Assembly: GCA_029747585.1 (NCBI GenBank)
Contig: JAPEVF010000010.1
Location: 124,001 to 188,000, forward strand
Source: Pleurotus djamor
Lineage: Eukaryota; Basidiomycota; Agaricomycetes; Agaricales; Pleurotaceae
Length of the DNA stretch: 64,000 nt
Direction of reading: 5' to 3'
Part shown: in pieces, positions 23,628-36,900 of the stretch
How positions within the stretch are numbered: the first letter of the stretch is position 1
Layout of the letters: every line of letters begins with the position of its first letter
Notes under the pieces: generated by a model
The model's input: only the letters and a program-made list of their open reading frames with translations
Database searches by the model: none
Told to the model about the DNA's origin: nothing
Program-made: the position numbers and the translations under genes

Positions 23628-23881
23628 ATGATGGTGGTACCTTGGAGATATTGCGCAACGTTTTGGGGGAGGAAAGGCTACTCTAGGGTTTCGGTTTATT
23701 TTGCATGTCAAATGGGTTCCTGGCTTCTTGTGCTCTAGTAAGGTTGACTGCCTCGAGGGGCGGCGAGCAATTCTTTGGGCCTCGTTGTGCCCACGTTGAA
23801 CGGTCTTTGCCCTTTTGCCACAAATATGTACCATGACTACCACAAAAAANTGGAACCAAATATTGCTTGAGCGCCACCACC

Positions 23882-25039
23882 ATGACTGGATGGGAGAAGG
23901 TCCTATGGAAGAGGCAGCCTTATCCAGATAACTACATTCCTTCACATGCGTTTTTGTCTTCTTTGAGAACAAACCGTAAGTTTAGCTATCCAACGTTGCG
24001 TGCCACCCCAAACCGTGTCTAACGTCTAACACCCGAACTTAGCAAATTTTCAACCTTACACTTATTGGACTCTGGTTCTCTTGTCATTTGCCATCTCCCA
24101 GCACCTGTCATCCTTGTTCATCTTCCTGGCAGTCTATGTTCGTCTGAAGGACTTGTCTCTTCATCCCCATTTCCTCGTCTGGGCGTCGGTAGTCTGCTTC
24201 CTCGTTGGCTACGTGGTCTGGGCGCTGCTTGATTGGGCCGAGGATCTCAATGTGGACCGCTATGCTAAATGTAAGGGCGATGTATCACCTTTTCAACTTC
24301 AGACTTAACCTTACCGTTGCGCCAGTTGTGTCCACCCTCAAATCATCGATTCTGATGTTCCTCGCTCTGATGTCGTTGTCTCCAGTCCTGAGAACGCTTA
24401 CTGCGGCTACGTCCTCAGATTCCATCTGGGCCCTGTCAGCAGCTTTGTTCCTGCTCAATCTCGTACTCGCGGACTACAGCTCAACCAAAGTATCTGGACA
24501 CACCCAAGAGAGGTACGTTTCCTTTCTTTGCAAAGATGAGACGACAGCCTGGAAATGCCTCCTTAGATTAACTTCTGTCTTATCTATGAATGCCGCGATT
24601 TCGTCTTCTGTTGTCCTCGCGTCTCGTCTGTCAGATGATATATCGGTATTTGCCCTTGTTCTGTTCGCAGTCCAATCATTCGTCCTGTTTCCAATGTTCC
24701 GACGTCGACTGCAGGTAATCGATTTTCCTACGGAAACTCAGCAATTATACCTGCTGATGCGTTTTGGCATGTCTAGGATTCGCCTATGGTCTTCCAGTCC
24801 ATCCTGACCCTGGCCCTGGCGAGCCTCTCGCTTGTCTTGATCATATCAATCTCCACGACAATAACGGCACTGTTCTCTGTCGTCCTGATCTTCGTCACGT
24901 TCTTTGCTCCCTGCATGCTCGTTTGGGCACAGCGTTACAAAAAGTGGGTTCACATCCGCGCCTCTTATTCTCCATCCTGATCGATGATGCCAGCGAAATC
25001 CGAGGGCCTTGGGATGTTGCGGTACCCAGGATCAATTAG
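23882..25039 (+). CDS. GPI2: GPI-GlcNAc transferase subunit GPI2 (PIG-C)
   Basis: Exons 23882..23975, 24043..24270, 24326..24512, 24567..24714, 24777..24943 and 24994..25039 give 289 aa. Conserved blocks are WEKVLWKRQPYPDNYIP, PYTYWTLVLLSFAISQHLSS, LKSSILMFLALMSLSPVLRT, LTAATSSDSIWALSA, RLTSVLSMNAAISSSVVLAS, RYKNEIRGPWDVAVPRIN. About eight membrane helices follow a short cytosolic N-terminus. GPI2 is a non-catalytic subunit of the ER complex that adds GlcNAc to phosphatidylinositol, the first step of GPI-anchor synthesis. The window also encodes probable GPI-anchored products (GH16 and the protein at 51805). The start at MTGWEKVLW matches the family. Confidence 0.9.
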
Positions 25040-25739
25040 TTCGTCTTCTTCCTCAGGACCTCTCCCGACGAACATAACGGATGAAGCCAAGTTCCGGTGC
25101 TTCGCGATTCAGTTTGGGACGCTTGTGTATCGAAGTCCTTCGAGAGGAGACCATGTTATCAACGTGCCTGGGTATCTGCGGCGCCGGGCGCGGAGGGTTC
25201 GTGGTGATTGCGGGCAAAGACTCGAGCTTCAAGCTTCATGTCCAGACACGGGGGCAATGGCAATGCTTCGATCAGCGCCAGAATCGGTCGATCAGATCAG
25301 AGGGGACGCTGCCCACCGTGTATTGATCGATGAGGCCTACCGTAACCGATTCATATCATGTCTAGTACCCTGATTAATGTGACGACGGACATCAAACGCG
25401 TTCGATGATGGGTTCCAGATACCACTCGATAAGTATGACAGCTCCGGATTGCCTTCGTAAGTGAGTAAATCACGATGGGACCTGCGCACATGAAGGTGGT
25501 GTGAAGTTCAAGTTATATATACACTTCTGTTTACCTGAAAATATATACATGGTTAACGACAAGATATGTTACACTATCAATACAGGTATATGACAAGATG
25601 CGGTATCACTAGAATGAATGTATGTCTATTATAAACTATTGGGCCCAGCAGGACACGAAAGCAATATGTGGAAAGCATGGCTGATACAAAAAAGTGAGAG
25701 GTTCCTCCATCCAAAGAGTCCTGTGAGTACATGAGTTCA
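25040..25739. other. Intergenic 700 bp between GPI2 and the bZIP gene
   Basis: These are the 3' flanks of two convergent genes. Overlapping open frames exist up to about 25375 on the plus strand, but they lie in GPI2's trailing region, lack splice partners and show no known motif. AT-rich sequence near 25516..25560 (TATATATAC) probably includes polyadenylation signals. Confidence 0.4.
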
Positions 25740-27253
25740 TTAAATCGTGTCATCGACACCATCGTCGTCAAGTCGGGGACGCTTCGACCCAGTAGCCCCA
25801 ACACCCATGCCAATACCTCTTGCTTCAAGGACATCCATAGCAAGGCGGGCGGCACCATCTGAGCCCTTTTTCGTCCTTGCTCGTGTTCGGCGTAAAGCTC
25901 CGAATGCCTGAGCTTTGATGACTGCAAGTGTTCCTGAAATTGGTGGCGGACCAGGTGAAGGAGAATGGGATGTCCGTGTTGGTGCGGTAGAGCGGCGAGG
26001 TCGGAGTCGGTGGCTATTCGTATAGCTGCTCCCATCATGCTCGCGGGAGGAGACATTGTCTGGGTCTGATAAGGAGGGAAGACTTGGGACAGGCGTCCGA
26101 TCGGAAGTGGAAGCAGGCCGGCGCGTACCAAGACGATACCGAACACCGTCGCCACCTGTTCCTTGCAACGAGGTTATATCGGCCGTCCCACCGTGGAGAG
26201 TGACCTCCGCCCCGGTGCGATTCCTGCCATAATCATCGGTGCGATCGATATGGCCGTCGGGCGGAAATGTAAATTGAAACGGGGAGGTCAGGGAGGTCGA
26301 GGAAGATGACGGCGGCGTGGAAGACGGAGAAAGCGACCGGCTGTTGGAAAAGACATATGGCGGATTGTCTAGGTTGTTCAGAGGCACTTTCTGATCCTCA
26401 ACAGGGAAGCGATTAACGAACATTTCCGAGGATGTTAATGTTGGGGATTCGACATAACCCGGGGAATGTGATGAATGGGTACTGGGGCCTGACTCGCCAC
26501 CCGACGAACCGGTGTGGGTGATCGCAGAGGGCCATTGACCTTCTCGACCTGTATTCTGTATCTGGTAGGTATATGGGGCATATTTGTTAACGCGCGCCGC
26601 CATATGATGGTCGACGGACGCATCGATGTCTGGGCTGGTATACGGCATCGAGGGCGAATGATTTTGGTACGGACGGGCCCCTGTCGCGTACTGGCCGCCG
26701 CAGGCCTCGTCGCCCCTGTACGTCATGCCATCGCTTGTATATGGTTGCATATGCGTCGATCCTAGTTGCGGGTTGATAGGATGGTGTTGGTGCGACTGCA
26801 CGGGGGCGTACGATGGCGGTGGCGGCAGGTCGTCTAGGTCAGAACCGTGGCCTGTTTTCTTCGACTGCCACAGTGCCCTCCAGAAGCTCTCCCGTTCGCG
26901 AAATTCGTGGCGCAACCGAGCATTTTCTCGCTCGAGTTGGGTTGCCTCTGCTCTTGATTCCCTACAGGAATCCTGTAGCTGAAGAACCACGGATTCTAAG
27001 CTGGTCACTGTCGAGAAGTAAGGGTCACGACTGAGGGCGGGCAGAGTCAATGGGGTAAGGGCGAATGCGAACCTGTTTCCTCAAGCGTCGCGATGTAGTT
27101 TGCACGCCTGGCTCTGAAAGCAGCCTGAGCGTCGGCATTTTTCTTCTTCCTGAGTTGGACATCGGTCAAGCGCGATGATGAGAGGTCGTCCTGCTGTGAT
27201 TTTGAGGACGCGAAGAGGTTTTCTGAGGGAGAGGAAGGCGGAGACTTAGGCAT
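25740..27253 (-). CDS. bZIP transcription factor
   Basis: Exons 27073..27253 and 25740..27007 give 482 aa. The basic region (about 35-53) reads RKKKNADAQAAFRARRANYI; the pattern N-x-x-A-Q-x-x-F-R-x-R is that of the fungal Yap/Pap1 group. The leucine zipper follows: LEETVTSLESVVLQLQDSC, then LERENARLRHEFREREFW-like coil through about residue 105. The remaining 370 residues are low-complexity Ser/Pro/Thr with LDDLPPPPSY and a basic patch before RPRLDDDGVDDTI. It is a nuclear DNA-binding protein; the Yap-specific cysteine-rich domains of oxidative stress sensors are not evident, so the regulon is unknown. The intron falls inside the zipper. Confidence 0.85.
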
Positions 27254-27572
27254 GGATGGAGAGAAAGGGAATACTGCTCGAGCAGCAGATGTTGGTGGAG
27301 ATTTAAAATGGCATGGAAAAAAGAATTCGAATCAAGGGCACGAGGAGAGAGAGGGTCCGCGGCCCTTAAACTGCAAGCAACCGTCCACTCAACTTAGCCG
27401 ATGGCCTTTCGCGCACTTTTTAAGATTGGCTCAAAATTCATAGCGCCGCTTCGTCCTGACGGCCAGACCCCAATCAGCCTTTACTACATCTAGCTTTCCT
27501 CCCAAGAGAAAAAAATATTAAAAAAAAACATCGTTTTATCCTGGAAATCGCAACGGTCCGGTAGACACACCA
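27254..27572. other. Intergenic 319 bp upstream of the bZIP gene
   Basis: This is the 5' region of the bZIP gene and the 3' flank of APC4, both on the minus strand. An A-rich run at about 27508..27529 is the main feature. No gene is visible. Confidence 0.35.
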
Positions 27573-30500
27573 CTAACCCACTGGCCCGCCAACAGCCTCC
27601 TCAACATCTCCTCCAATATCTTCCCCATCTCCTTCCATATCAAGTGTCTCCATCGTCGTCCCTTGCTCGTTCAAAACACACGCAATTCGCCGCCCAGCTC
27701 GCCCATTCACCGCAACTTTCACTTTTCCTGGGTCCGCCAGGTTCAACCGTCGCCGCCTCGTGACCGGGTATCTACTTGAACGCAGCTATTTCCACGATTA
27801 ATCCCCAGCTTTATTGGCCCCAACACTCCGAAACAATGTCACTTACATGGCCATTCTTCCACGCCTCTATAATACCGAGCATCATGTCTTCTTTGTCGGG
27901 GACGGTCACATCTTCTCCTGATACAATCAACTGATACCCTAAATCATTATAACTGGCTGTAGCTGCGAACATCGAACCTGGATGCTTCGATCACGATCAA
28001 CAGTGCCGCCCAATGGTTACCCACTTACCGCTTTTGTTTGTCGCTTGGAAAATAATTACCACACTCTCGTCATCAAAAAAGGCGACGTCGTGCAAGTCTA
28101 CGACAGGCTCTTCTTCGCCTCCTTCGGGTAGGACGAACTCGCGTATCGACGCTTCAACCCTATCTGCCTGTCGTGATGTTGCATCGTTATACGGCGCGCG
28201 TACCAGACACACTATTATTATTGTCATGGTGTCAATGGCAGAAGCCGGCAATGGGAAGCACCTACAACAGCTTCGTCCGTTTCCGTTCATACTCAAGACC
28301 GCGGCGAAGTATTGTATGAAACCCTAGAGTAACATCTGTGAGTAGTCACAAATATGGCAAGTTGAGAAACTAACCTGCTCGTGTTCGATGATCCGTACCC
28401 CAACTCCGCTTCCGCTTAGTGAAATCCGGCGTGGTGCCAGGTCTGGTGTAACAAAGGGGAAGGTCAACGCAGAACGGGCTGCAGCGCCAGAGGCGTGAGC
28501 AAATAAGTGTTGACATCGTTTTGCAAGTTCCTGCACCAAAGCATCAATGTTTCTATCGATGTGGTCCAACTCCTTGTTCGATACAGGCCTCTGTTTCATA
28601 TTAAGTTCCCTACCTTGCGAGATTAAGAAGTCGATATACCTGGTACTCATTTGGTTTGCCCTCTTTCGCCGCCTTTCTTGCTCGTTCCAGTACCTCTTGC
28701 AAAGGGCTATGCTGTTCTGGCACGCCAAGATCATTCGGGGTGAATTGGGGCACCAACCCAATGAACCACTTGTCGATGGGGCTAACCTGGAGCCCGGAAA
28801 TGAAATAATTGTTGACCTCAAGGACATCAAACCGAGCGGCGGGGTTTCCATCATTGCCAGGATTGGCGTTGTTCACAGCTAAAAGCGTGTAACAGAAATA
28901 ACAAACTAAACGAGTGGCCCACTTACCAAACCGAAGCCATGCTATAAAGTCGGAGAAACGGCGAAGTTCTCGGCGGGCAGCCGACACCAGCCAACTCGCA
29001 ATGATGATGCCTCGGGCACAGAGCTTACAGCATACATCTAAATCGTCACTCGATAATTCGAAGGCAACGTATTGAGGCCTGTTGGGGTTATGATCGGTAA
29101 CTAAACGCATGAAAACTTCAGGCTTACAGCAGCGACCAGCCTTTAACTTCTTCCAAAATAAGGTGTAAACGTTGAAGAGCAGGAGTGATCCTTTTCTCCG
29201 CAAAATCCCGAATTTTGATGAGAGCTTCGGTGACGGTTGTCTCCCACTTCTGAATGCCCTATGCCGTACTGGCTATTGAGTTGGGTATTCTCAGGACGAG
29301 GACAACGAAATACTCTTTCGCTCATCTGTTCCCCACTACCCAGAAGGTCATTAAGGGGATCCGTACTGCGTCCTGTTAGCAGGACTCTGGTGAGGTCCAG
29401 AATAGCAGTAGATTCTGTTTCTAAAGGCTCGATTGATGCCATCAAAGTCCGGACGACAAAGTTAGAAAGAGAGCAAACCTCCGTAATCCGTAACTTGCTT
29501 TGCTTCCAGCGCCCGAATCCAGCGAGGTCCCATTTCGCGAGCACCACTTGAGGTCTCTGAGCCGAACCACGCTGAGCGCATGTCCTTTACTAACCGCACT
29601 ATATACCAAACTAGCCTACGCGCAGATGTCGAACTGGTCGCGACATCCCGAACCTTGCGATCGTCTAACAAAGGCACAGACAACACTGTGGGATGGAAAC
29701 TCAACGACGACGAATCTATTCCACGCTCGCAGGTGGCGTGGCTTAAAAATACTGCTTTCTGGCCGTGATGGAATAGAGACACATGGGGGCGACCATTCAG
29801 GGAAATCGAGCCTAACGGATAGCTGCCATCGAGAAACAAGAATAGATGACCAGCTGTATCCGCAGCGACAAGTATGCTCCCCGTAGTAGCATCTTTTGGG
29901 TTTGAAGGATCTTTAGGTGACACGCCTGGGGTGGTTGAGCTCATCGAAGCGACTTGAGGGTCAGAGTCCAAGCCAGGCCAGTCTTTGATGAAATCAGGAA
30001 GTACATCCTTTGAGGTCACGCGCGTTTGGGTTGATTGAAACGCGAAGAGGTCCATGACGCTGGAATGCGCGTCGGACAGGTGAAATACTGTGTACGAAGT
30101 TATTGACACACCTGGCCTGCGTTTGTTCTTGAAAATGATCGAGGAGAGGCAGCAGCTTGAGGATAGAATGCGCAGAGCCCGTCTGAGGTGGCACTTAGTT
30201 ATCAGCCATGATGGGAAGGAAAGCGAGAATGTCGCCATACGATGACATTGCGCCTAGGTAAACTCGATGGAGGTTTAGAGGTTGATCCTTCTGGAAGCCA
30301 CCAGAGGTCAATGATAGAGGTTTCTAGCGACGGATTCGAAGGAACAAGAGGAAGGGAGCGTTGTTGGTGACCGTCCTGCAATGAATGCAATGTCAACTTC
30401 GGTGGATCGTGAGCTACAGCGATGGTTTGGCCTTTAAGATAATAAGCGGTGTACGCATCCTATGAAGATGACGGTAGATGCGCACCATCTGGGCTCCACG

Positions 30501-30708
30501 CCAAGCCTACGATGCCCTTGATGTCTGATGCCACTTGTATGTCCCATATTTTAGGGCCTTGCACTTTCCATAGGCTTATTCGGTCCTTCGTCCCCAGACG
30601 CGAAACAAGTACAACAAGGTCTTTGTCAGGGCAGCATGCAGACGGAAATAGAGTGTACGAGGAATTCAGCGCGCAAACACCGAGAGATGCAAACGCTGTC
30701 GTCTCCAT
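27573..30708 (-). CDS. APC4: Anaphase-promoting complex subunit 4
   Basis: Twelve exons: 30486..30708, 30241..30431, 30112..30182, 29479..30059, 29314..29420, 29128..29258, 28927..29078, 28640..28878, 28375..28590, 28029..28323, 27847..27977, 27573..27785 (849 aa). The N-terminal WD40-like domain has CPDKDLVVLVS, LAWSPDGQTIAVAH and AGHLFLFLDGSYPLG. The APC4 helical domain carries GSGEQMSER, GIQKWETTVTEALIKI, YVAFELSSDDL, VLEVNNYFISGL and IDRNIDALVQEL. The end has VNGRAGRRIACVL and LDMEGDG. APC4 is a scaffold of the ubiquitin ligase that drives anaphase. Exon 10 is the least certain stretch (SCCRCFPLPASAID) and might hide an in-frame intron. Confidence 0.85.
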
Positions 30709-30844
30709 GGTTCGCGACTGAGTTCAACAAAGTTTTGGTGGCGTCAAGGTATGACCTTACGTAAGCAACCGCCCTCTTATAAACCAAGAAGTAAATGGGG
30801 ATTCGGGAAACCATACATTGAGCCTACTAATTCCGAAGTCGACT

Positions 30845-33473
30845 TCATTTGACTTTTCTTCGTTTGGAGCCTTTCCCACTTCCAATAGAGTCGCCCTTCT
30901 TGGCCCGAATCCCCTCGGAGGCTTTGCCTCTATCCCCTAAATCTTTGTCGAATCCTCGAACTCCCTTCTTCCGCAACGGCTTACTAGCTGAACGCTTCAT
31001 TGACTTTGCCTCTGGTAAGCCTATCTTGGTCGGCCTAGCAGCCTTCTTCGCCGATCGAATAGCGGCACTCATAGATTTTTGGTCACCAATTTCTTGATCT
31101 TCTTCCCTGGCTAATTTCTTCCGTTTTGCTTTTCTTGAGAGGCCAGAAAACCTATCCCGTTTGGGCTGCAAAGTGTAAGTATGACATTTACACAGTGATG
31201 GTAGCTCAATAAGTACTTTATCCGGGGACTGAGTACTTCGCGTGTCAGTGGATTGGTGTTGTTGTTTACCAAGCGCTGTGTTGACATCAGTCCTTAGGGC
31301 CATGAAATTAGAAAAGTAACGGACCGGCGGACCGTTCCTTCTCTTGAGCAGTTTGAAACCATGTACGCGCAGGACGTGAATAGATCTCATCTTTATGCTC
31401 GATGAGATTTTGTCCCTTCTGTAGTTCCATCTCAGCGCGTCGAAGCTAGACGCAGAATCAATTAGTAAAACCGATATGCGGGAAGAGGGAAGTAGTGCAC
31501 CTGTTTTTCTTCCTGTTCCTCGTGCATTATCTCAGCCACCTCCTTTTTCATGGCTTCGAGTTTATCGGCCCAATGAGCTATTATCTCTGGAGGGACGATT
31601 CGGTGTCGTATCTGATCGGCGCCAGCGCTATGCTTTATTGCAGCCTTCAACATTTTGCGATCAGCTTCGCCAACAAGAGTTACAGAGCTAACCCAAAGGA
31701 GTCAGCCCGACTACAACGCCTAGACACAATGCCCTACTTACCGCCCTTGTCTTCCAGCCCTCGCAGTGCGTCCGACACGATGGAGGTATTGTGCTAATTG
31801 ATTTGGCATGTCGTAGTTGATGACAGTATCAACGCCCTTAATATCAAGACCTCGAGAAGCCAAGTCAGTAGCCATCAAATAGTCCACAGATCCGTCTCTG
31901 AAGAGTTTGAGAGAACGAAGACGCTAGGGAAATATCAATAGGACAAACGAGAAGAACTGAATCAAACTCACTTGCTCTTGGGTTAGATCACCATGTAGTT
32001 CGGTACACTTTAGATCCAGAAGCCCAAACACTATGCGCATTTGATGCGCAAGCTTTTTACTTCGGAGGAACACAATCGTGCGTGTTTTGAAAGTGCGTTT
32101 GCACAGTGTGGCGAGAATAGCAGGCCTTTCGGCTTCTCGACCTGCGCGAACACGAACAAATTCTTGGATTAGACTACGGGCAGTGGTTCGCTTGGGGTCC
32201 ACAAAGAGGCGGACGGGCTTATTGAGAGACAGCTTCACGAGCTCGTCCACGGAGTCCGTCATTGTCGCCGAAAACAACATTGTTTGGCGCGATTTTGGGC
32301 AAGACTTGACGATCTCTGTCAATTCGTCGGCGAAGCCATCCGACATCATTCGGTCTGCTTCGTCTAAAACAAGGATATCAAGTGCATCGAGTGTGAACGC
32401 AGGTGAGTTGCGGATGTGGTCAATGAGACGACCAGGTGTGGCTATCACAATATCCGGCTTGGTACGCAATGCTGCTTCTTGAGCCTTTACCGACAAGCCA
32501 CCTGTATATCATTTAGTGTGGGACAACCGACGGCATGGGCGACGCACCGACTAGCAAGCAGAACTCAATATCTGTTTGAGCGGCCAATTTTGTACCAACA
32601 TCGAGACATTGCACGCCAAGTTCTCGAGTAGGTACGAGGACAAGACAGCGAGTTGCAGCAGATTTTCGGCCTTTGTCTCGGTACAACAATCTCTCTATCA
32701 TCGGAATGATAAATGCAGCCGTTTTTCCCGATCCAGTAACAGCGTTGCCAACTACATCCTTCCCTAAAAGAGCGACGGGTATGGTAGCTGCTTGAATAGG
32801 CGTGGGTTTGTTGTAACCGAGCGCGGAAATTGCTTTCAATAGTGGTCGCGAGAGGTTCATTGATAAAAATGAGCTAGCTTCAGAGGTTGACGCTTCGTTA
32901 TCAAAAAAGGCTGCTTTGCGGTCGAGTTCTGTTTGAGATTCAGGCTCGCTCTCATCGCCAGAACTTTGATCGCTCGAATTGTCTGGGTTATCTTGAAATT
33001 CGTCGAGGGAGGCGCTGTCGTCGTCGTCACCATCATCTTCATGGAAAGAATCAAGCTCTCCGGTTTCATCTTCGCTGTCGTCATCCAGCTGCGAAGGGTC
33101 GTCGTCGCTACTGTCAGATTCTCCGTCCAATCCCTCACTAGCGTCAGTCGCGGCCGTTTCTACTTCACTCCTTTTGCGTTTCCCTTTTCGACGAGCAATG
33201 ATATCATCGACAGATATAGGTTCCTGTTATGTAGTTAGTGAGTAATGAACCAAGATGATGTAGGAAAAGACCGACTGGTTTTGACGCTGACTTGACCACA
33301 TCGTCAAGGTTATCCAGCCCACCTAGAAGGTCCATATATGGATCGCCAGTCCCGTCAAAACTAAATTCAACATTGAGCTGAAGTCCTTCATTGGCGGCCT
33401 CCTTTCGGTGGTCGTTCGGAGGCTCCCCGGTCTCATCGTCCGAGTCGATGGTCATGACATAGTCGGTTGCCAT
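30845..33473 (-). CDS. DRS1: DEAD-box ATP-dependent RNA helicase DRS1 (DDX27)
   Basis: Exons 33276..33473, 32548..33223, 31972..32501, 31742..31923, 31501..31687, 31325..31445, 31217..31275 and 30845..31165 give 757 aa. A long acidic N-terminus ([17 protein letters not shown]) precedes the Q motif [14 protein letters not shown], motif [12 protein letters not shown], Ia PTRELG, Ib [21 protein letters not shown] and [16 protein letters not shown]. The basic C-terminus has [21 protein letters not shown]1 acts in nucleolar 60S ribosome assembly. The last intron (31166..31216, 51 bp) has no stop and keeps the frame; I splice it because the unspliced reading [16 protein letters not shown] interrupts a conserved block. 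The next gene starts 136 bp downstream on the same strand. Confidence 0.9.
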
Positions 33474-33910
33474 TGGTAGCTTCGGGCAAGAGTCACCAGA
33501 AAACGCGTTGAGTTGGACAGTGGACACGACGGCGAAAAGAAATTTAAGCTAGCCACGTGATATGAATGGACCCTGTCGGCCAGGGGCCAACATCCGCGTC
33601 GAGGGGTTGGTGGACGGTGATAAGGTCCCAGATCGCGTAGCAAATGGGAAAGCTCAAAGCGACATCAAGCTTCGAGTAACAGTAATCCCAAGCTCGTACG
33701 AAAGAAGTACATGGTGTCAGATATGAAATGATACAACATGCGCAGAGATATATGAGTGGATGATAAAGTTATAGAGTATCTGAGGTGCAAATGACTATAT
33801 GCAAGGTATACGGAAGGAGGGTGAAATGCTAGCATGATAGGGTAACGAGCGAAGAAATGCGTCCATGATCGATCCGAATGCGAAAGTAGATGAAAGATGA
33901 AAGGAAAGAA
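33474..33910. other. Intergenic 437 bp between DRS1 and the RasGEF gene
   Basis: This is the upstream region of DRS1 and the 3' flank of the RasGEF gene, both on the minus strand. An in-frame ATG at 33527 could extend DRS1 by 18 residues, but the conserved start is more likely at 33473. No other gene is seen. Confidence 0.35.
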
Positions 33911-36900
33911 TTACCAGAAGAATAGCTTGCGCAGCAAAGCTACATCCTTGTCCTTGGCCTGCATATGGGAATTGGGATTGGTATGGGAACCTGCCACTCT
34001 GTAATCGTCGTCTGCGTCGTCGGGCGGAGCGATTCGAGATTTTTGCAGCTATGCAACAAGTCAAAAGGGGTGCCAAGAACAATCGGAAAATGACGAACCT
34101 CGATATCCATCACGGGTGTGTCGAATATGAGGCTCTTGATGGCGGGCCTCTCCTGGAACTTATAGTCCGAGGCTCGACATTGGGCTTGACACAACGTCGT
34201 GCTGTTGATAAACCTGCCCATCATATTGAATTTACCCCAATGCACTCTGGTGGAATCATCGGCACTGAAGTCCGGGTTACCCTCGTGTGCACGGATCAGG
34301 TCAGACATGTGCACTTCACTGTGTACAAAGGATAGAAATGAATCACCATGAGACCCAACAAAATTATTCGAGGTAAATTACTCACAGGGCTGGAACGCAA
34401 ACACCTTTGGTGTTTCGAAGGGCAAGCCGGTATGCTCGATGAGAGCCGATCGCTTGTAGCAGGACTTCCCAAGAACGTAGATTCTTCGTTTGTTCAGGAT
34501 AGTCCTTATTGAATCGTTCCATAGTATCGTCGCCGGGAAATGTGGAATTATTTATTCCAGCAACAAATGCACGGAGAGCGGCATAATTATTGTGGGCTCG
34601 TAGTTTCGCTGCAATGTCAATGAACTTCTCAATTTGTTTAGCGCGTAATCGAGGTTTGTCGTGACATAGGATCAGTGACACAACCCTGTGATATGATCTT
34701 ATGAGTAAAATGAGCAAGTCTGGTTGCAATCACGAACGCACCAGTCTCCAAGGCAGTTGGATATAGCATTGAATCGCGCTATTGGGTCTGTGGCGGGGTC
34801 TTTCTTACCAGAGACGAGCGTATATTGCATCCAGTGACGAGGCTGAGATGACGATAAGAAAAAAANTCCAGATTGAGCTTCATCCAAGGGACCCACCTCG
34901 ATGGCAAGAAACGCTTCTACTTGTACTTTGGTAATTTGCTGTGCAACTGCCTCTGCATCGAGAACATTGACATCTTGCGCAATCTTTTGCAAATCTTTGA
35001 TGATCCTTGGCGCGAGGGAGGAAGGCGACACGCCCATAATAGGAACTAACAAAGAGCCGGCGAGTGGAAGACTCTGTTTGCGATCTCTAGTCCCTGCTAT
35101 TGGCGTCAAACCTTGAGGGGNAAGAAGGCGATTCAGAACTAGGGGGTTCTGCGTCAGGTATCTGAGCAAACTCTTCTTCATCGGAGGACTCTTCACTATC
35201 TGGCGGTGGTTCGTCGGGTTTCATCGCCCAAGCTGCATCCTTGTCGACTAATGTTGGTAGTTCTTCAAGGAAAGGGAGGAGTTCAGATCCATAGTGAAGA
35301 AGATATGTCTTGGAAACGATTGACTTTGTCAATGCATTGAGCGCTCCAGAGGTACCTTTCACGGCGAAATCGTGTTTGTATTCACATCTCCACTGTTCAA
35401 GTAGATGGCATATCCTGGGATGATGATGAGATGAAAGGCTCAAAATATATAAGGTGATAGGATATACCTCATCTGAGCGAAGCATGCAAACATAGGATCA
35501 CCGGATGGATTGTCGAGCTGACGCATCCGTCTTTGCATGGCGAGGATGACATCTCTCGGTGTTGCAAATCTTCGGTAGGTCAGAAGGAAGTGTGTGATAT
35601 AGGATGGGTCTTTGGTGCACTGCAATCAGTAACTGTTGTAGGGCTGGAAAAGAAAACTCACCGTCTCCGCTAACCGCCAGAAAGAGTAACTTGTCCAAGA
35701 GTTCTTCTAGGGTGGCCCATTGAGCCGGGCGTCTGCCTGAGTGTCAGCAAGGAGATCAGCGTAAATGGGCATGGACGTACGATTGGCGCTCTCTGTCGTC
35801 TCGCTGCTCTTCTTGATGTCCGTCCGTGCCATTTATCGCCTCGATATTGCCTGGACCGTCTAAGCTTGAGTTTGGTGGATGCGGAGGTACATCAGGTGGA
35901 AGGGTATCTATGGAACGGTCGACTTGAAAGGCATGTCTTAGAGATCGATCTCGTTCGTTGAGTAGATCACCAGTTGAACGAGTCCGTGTTGGCGAGTTGG
36001 GTACATGAGGGTGCCGTGGCGGCACCACAGACGGAAGGGGGGNATTGCGACTGTGAATGTCTCGGACGTGTTTGGGCTTGAGCCTGTGCGACAGTTCGCA
36101 TGGAAGTCATCGAGGATGAAGTCGTTGGTGTGGCACCAGGTGTGCCAGTGGGTGGGTATTCCGGCAGAGGCGGGAGGTTCAAAATGTCCGGTGAGGCGGG
36201 ATTGCGATCAAGGCTATCTAGGCCTCGGTTGGTGCCTAAAAGATGTATTGATGTGAGGCTTTGCTTATAGTTGGGAAATAGGGACGGACGCGTTCGAACG
36301 ATGACTTTCAGCAGCCACTCAAAAGAGCGCCTCAGGCGATCTTTACCCATGTCGGTCGTGGTGGTGACCTCCACCAGACCGACATCATAACGCTGGAGAA
36401 GTTCGAGGGCTTTCTCCGGGTGAACCTGCCGCTGAAGGTCAGATTTGCAGGCGAGTACAATTACTGGAAGTTTCAAAGCGACGCGGTAGCCTCCTAGAGT
36501 TGGGTGTAAGGGAGTGTGGTTTCACGCAGACGGAGAATGGAACCTACTCAAAAGGCTCTCGACGGGAGCGAACGAAGTTTCGTCCGATGAATCATAGCAA
36601 ATAATCACGCCGTCAACCCGCGGAGTCCCCTCTGGCCATGCAACAGCTCTAGTCGACGGTGGATCGAGACTCGCAGGAGTAACATCAATTTCGATTATAT
36701 ATAGCGGGTGATCGTTGTTACTGTCACGGCTGAATCGGCCAACACGTTGAGAGTCTGACACACGACAAGTCAGCACGGAGGAGGAGTGAGAAAAAGAAGG
36801 TGCACACATCTTGACCATGCAGGGTTATGGTGTGGAGGCGGCGAGAATGTACTAGGTTCAGCAAGGCTATAGCCCTTCAAACCCTTACGGACGGCTATAG

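Noticed and set aside
23559..23972. A 137-codon minus-strand frame overlapping the SVIP-like and GPI2 genes
   Set aside because: It runs through the gap and through two confidently spliced plus-strand genes, includes an ambiguous base, and has no recognisable domain.
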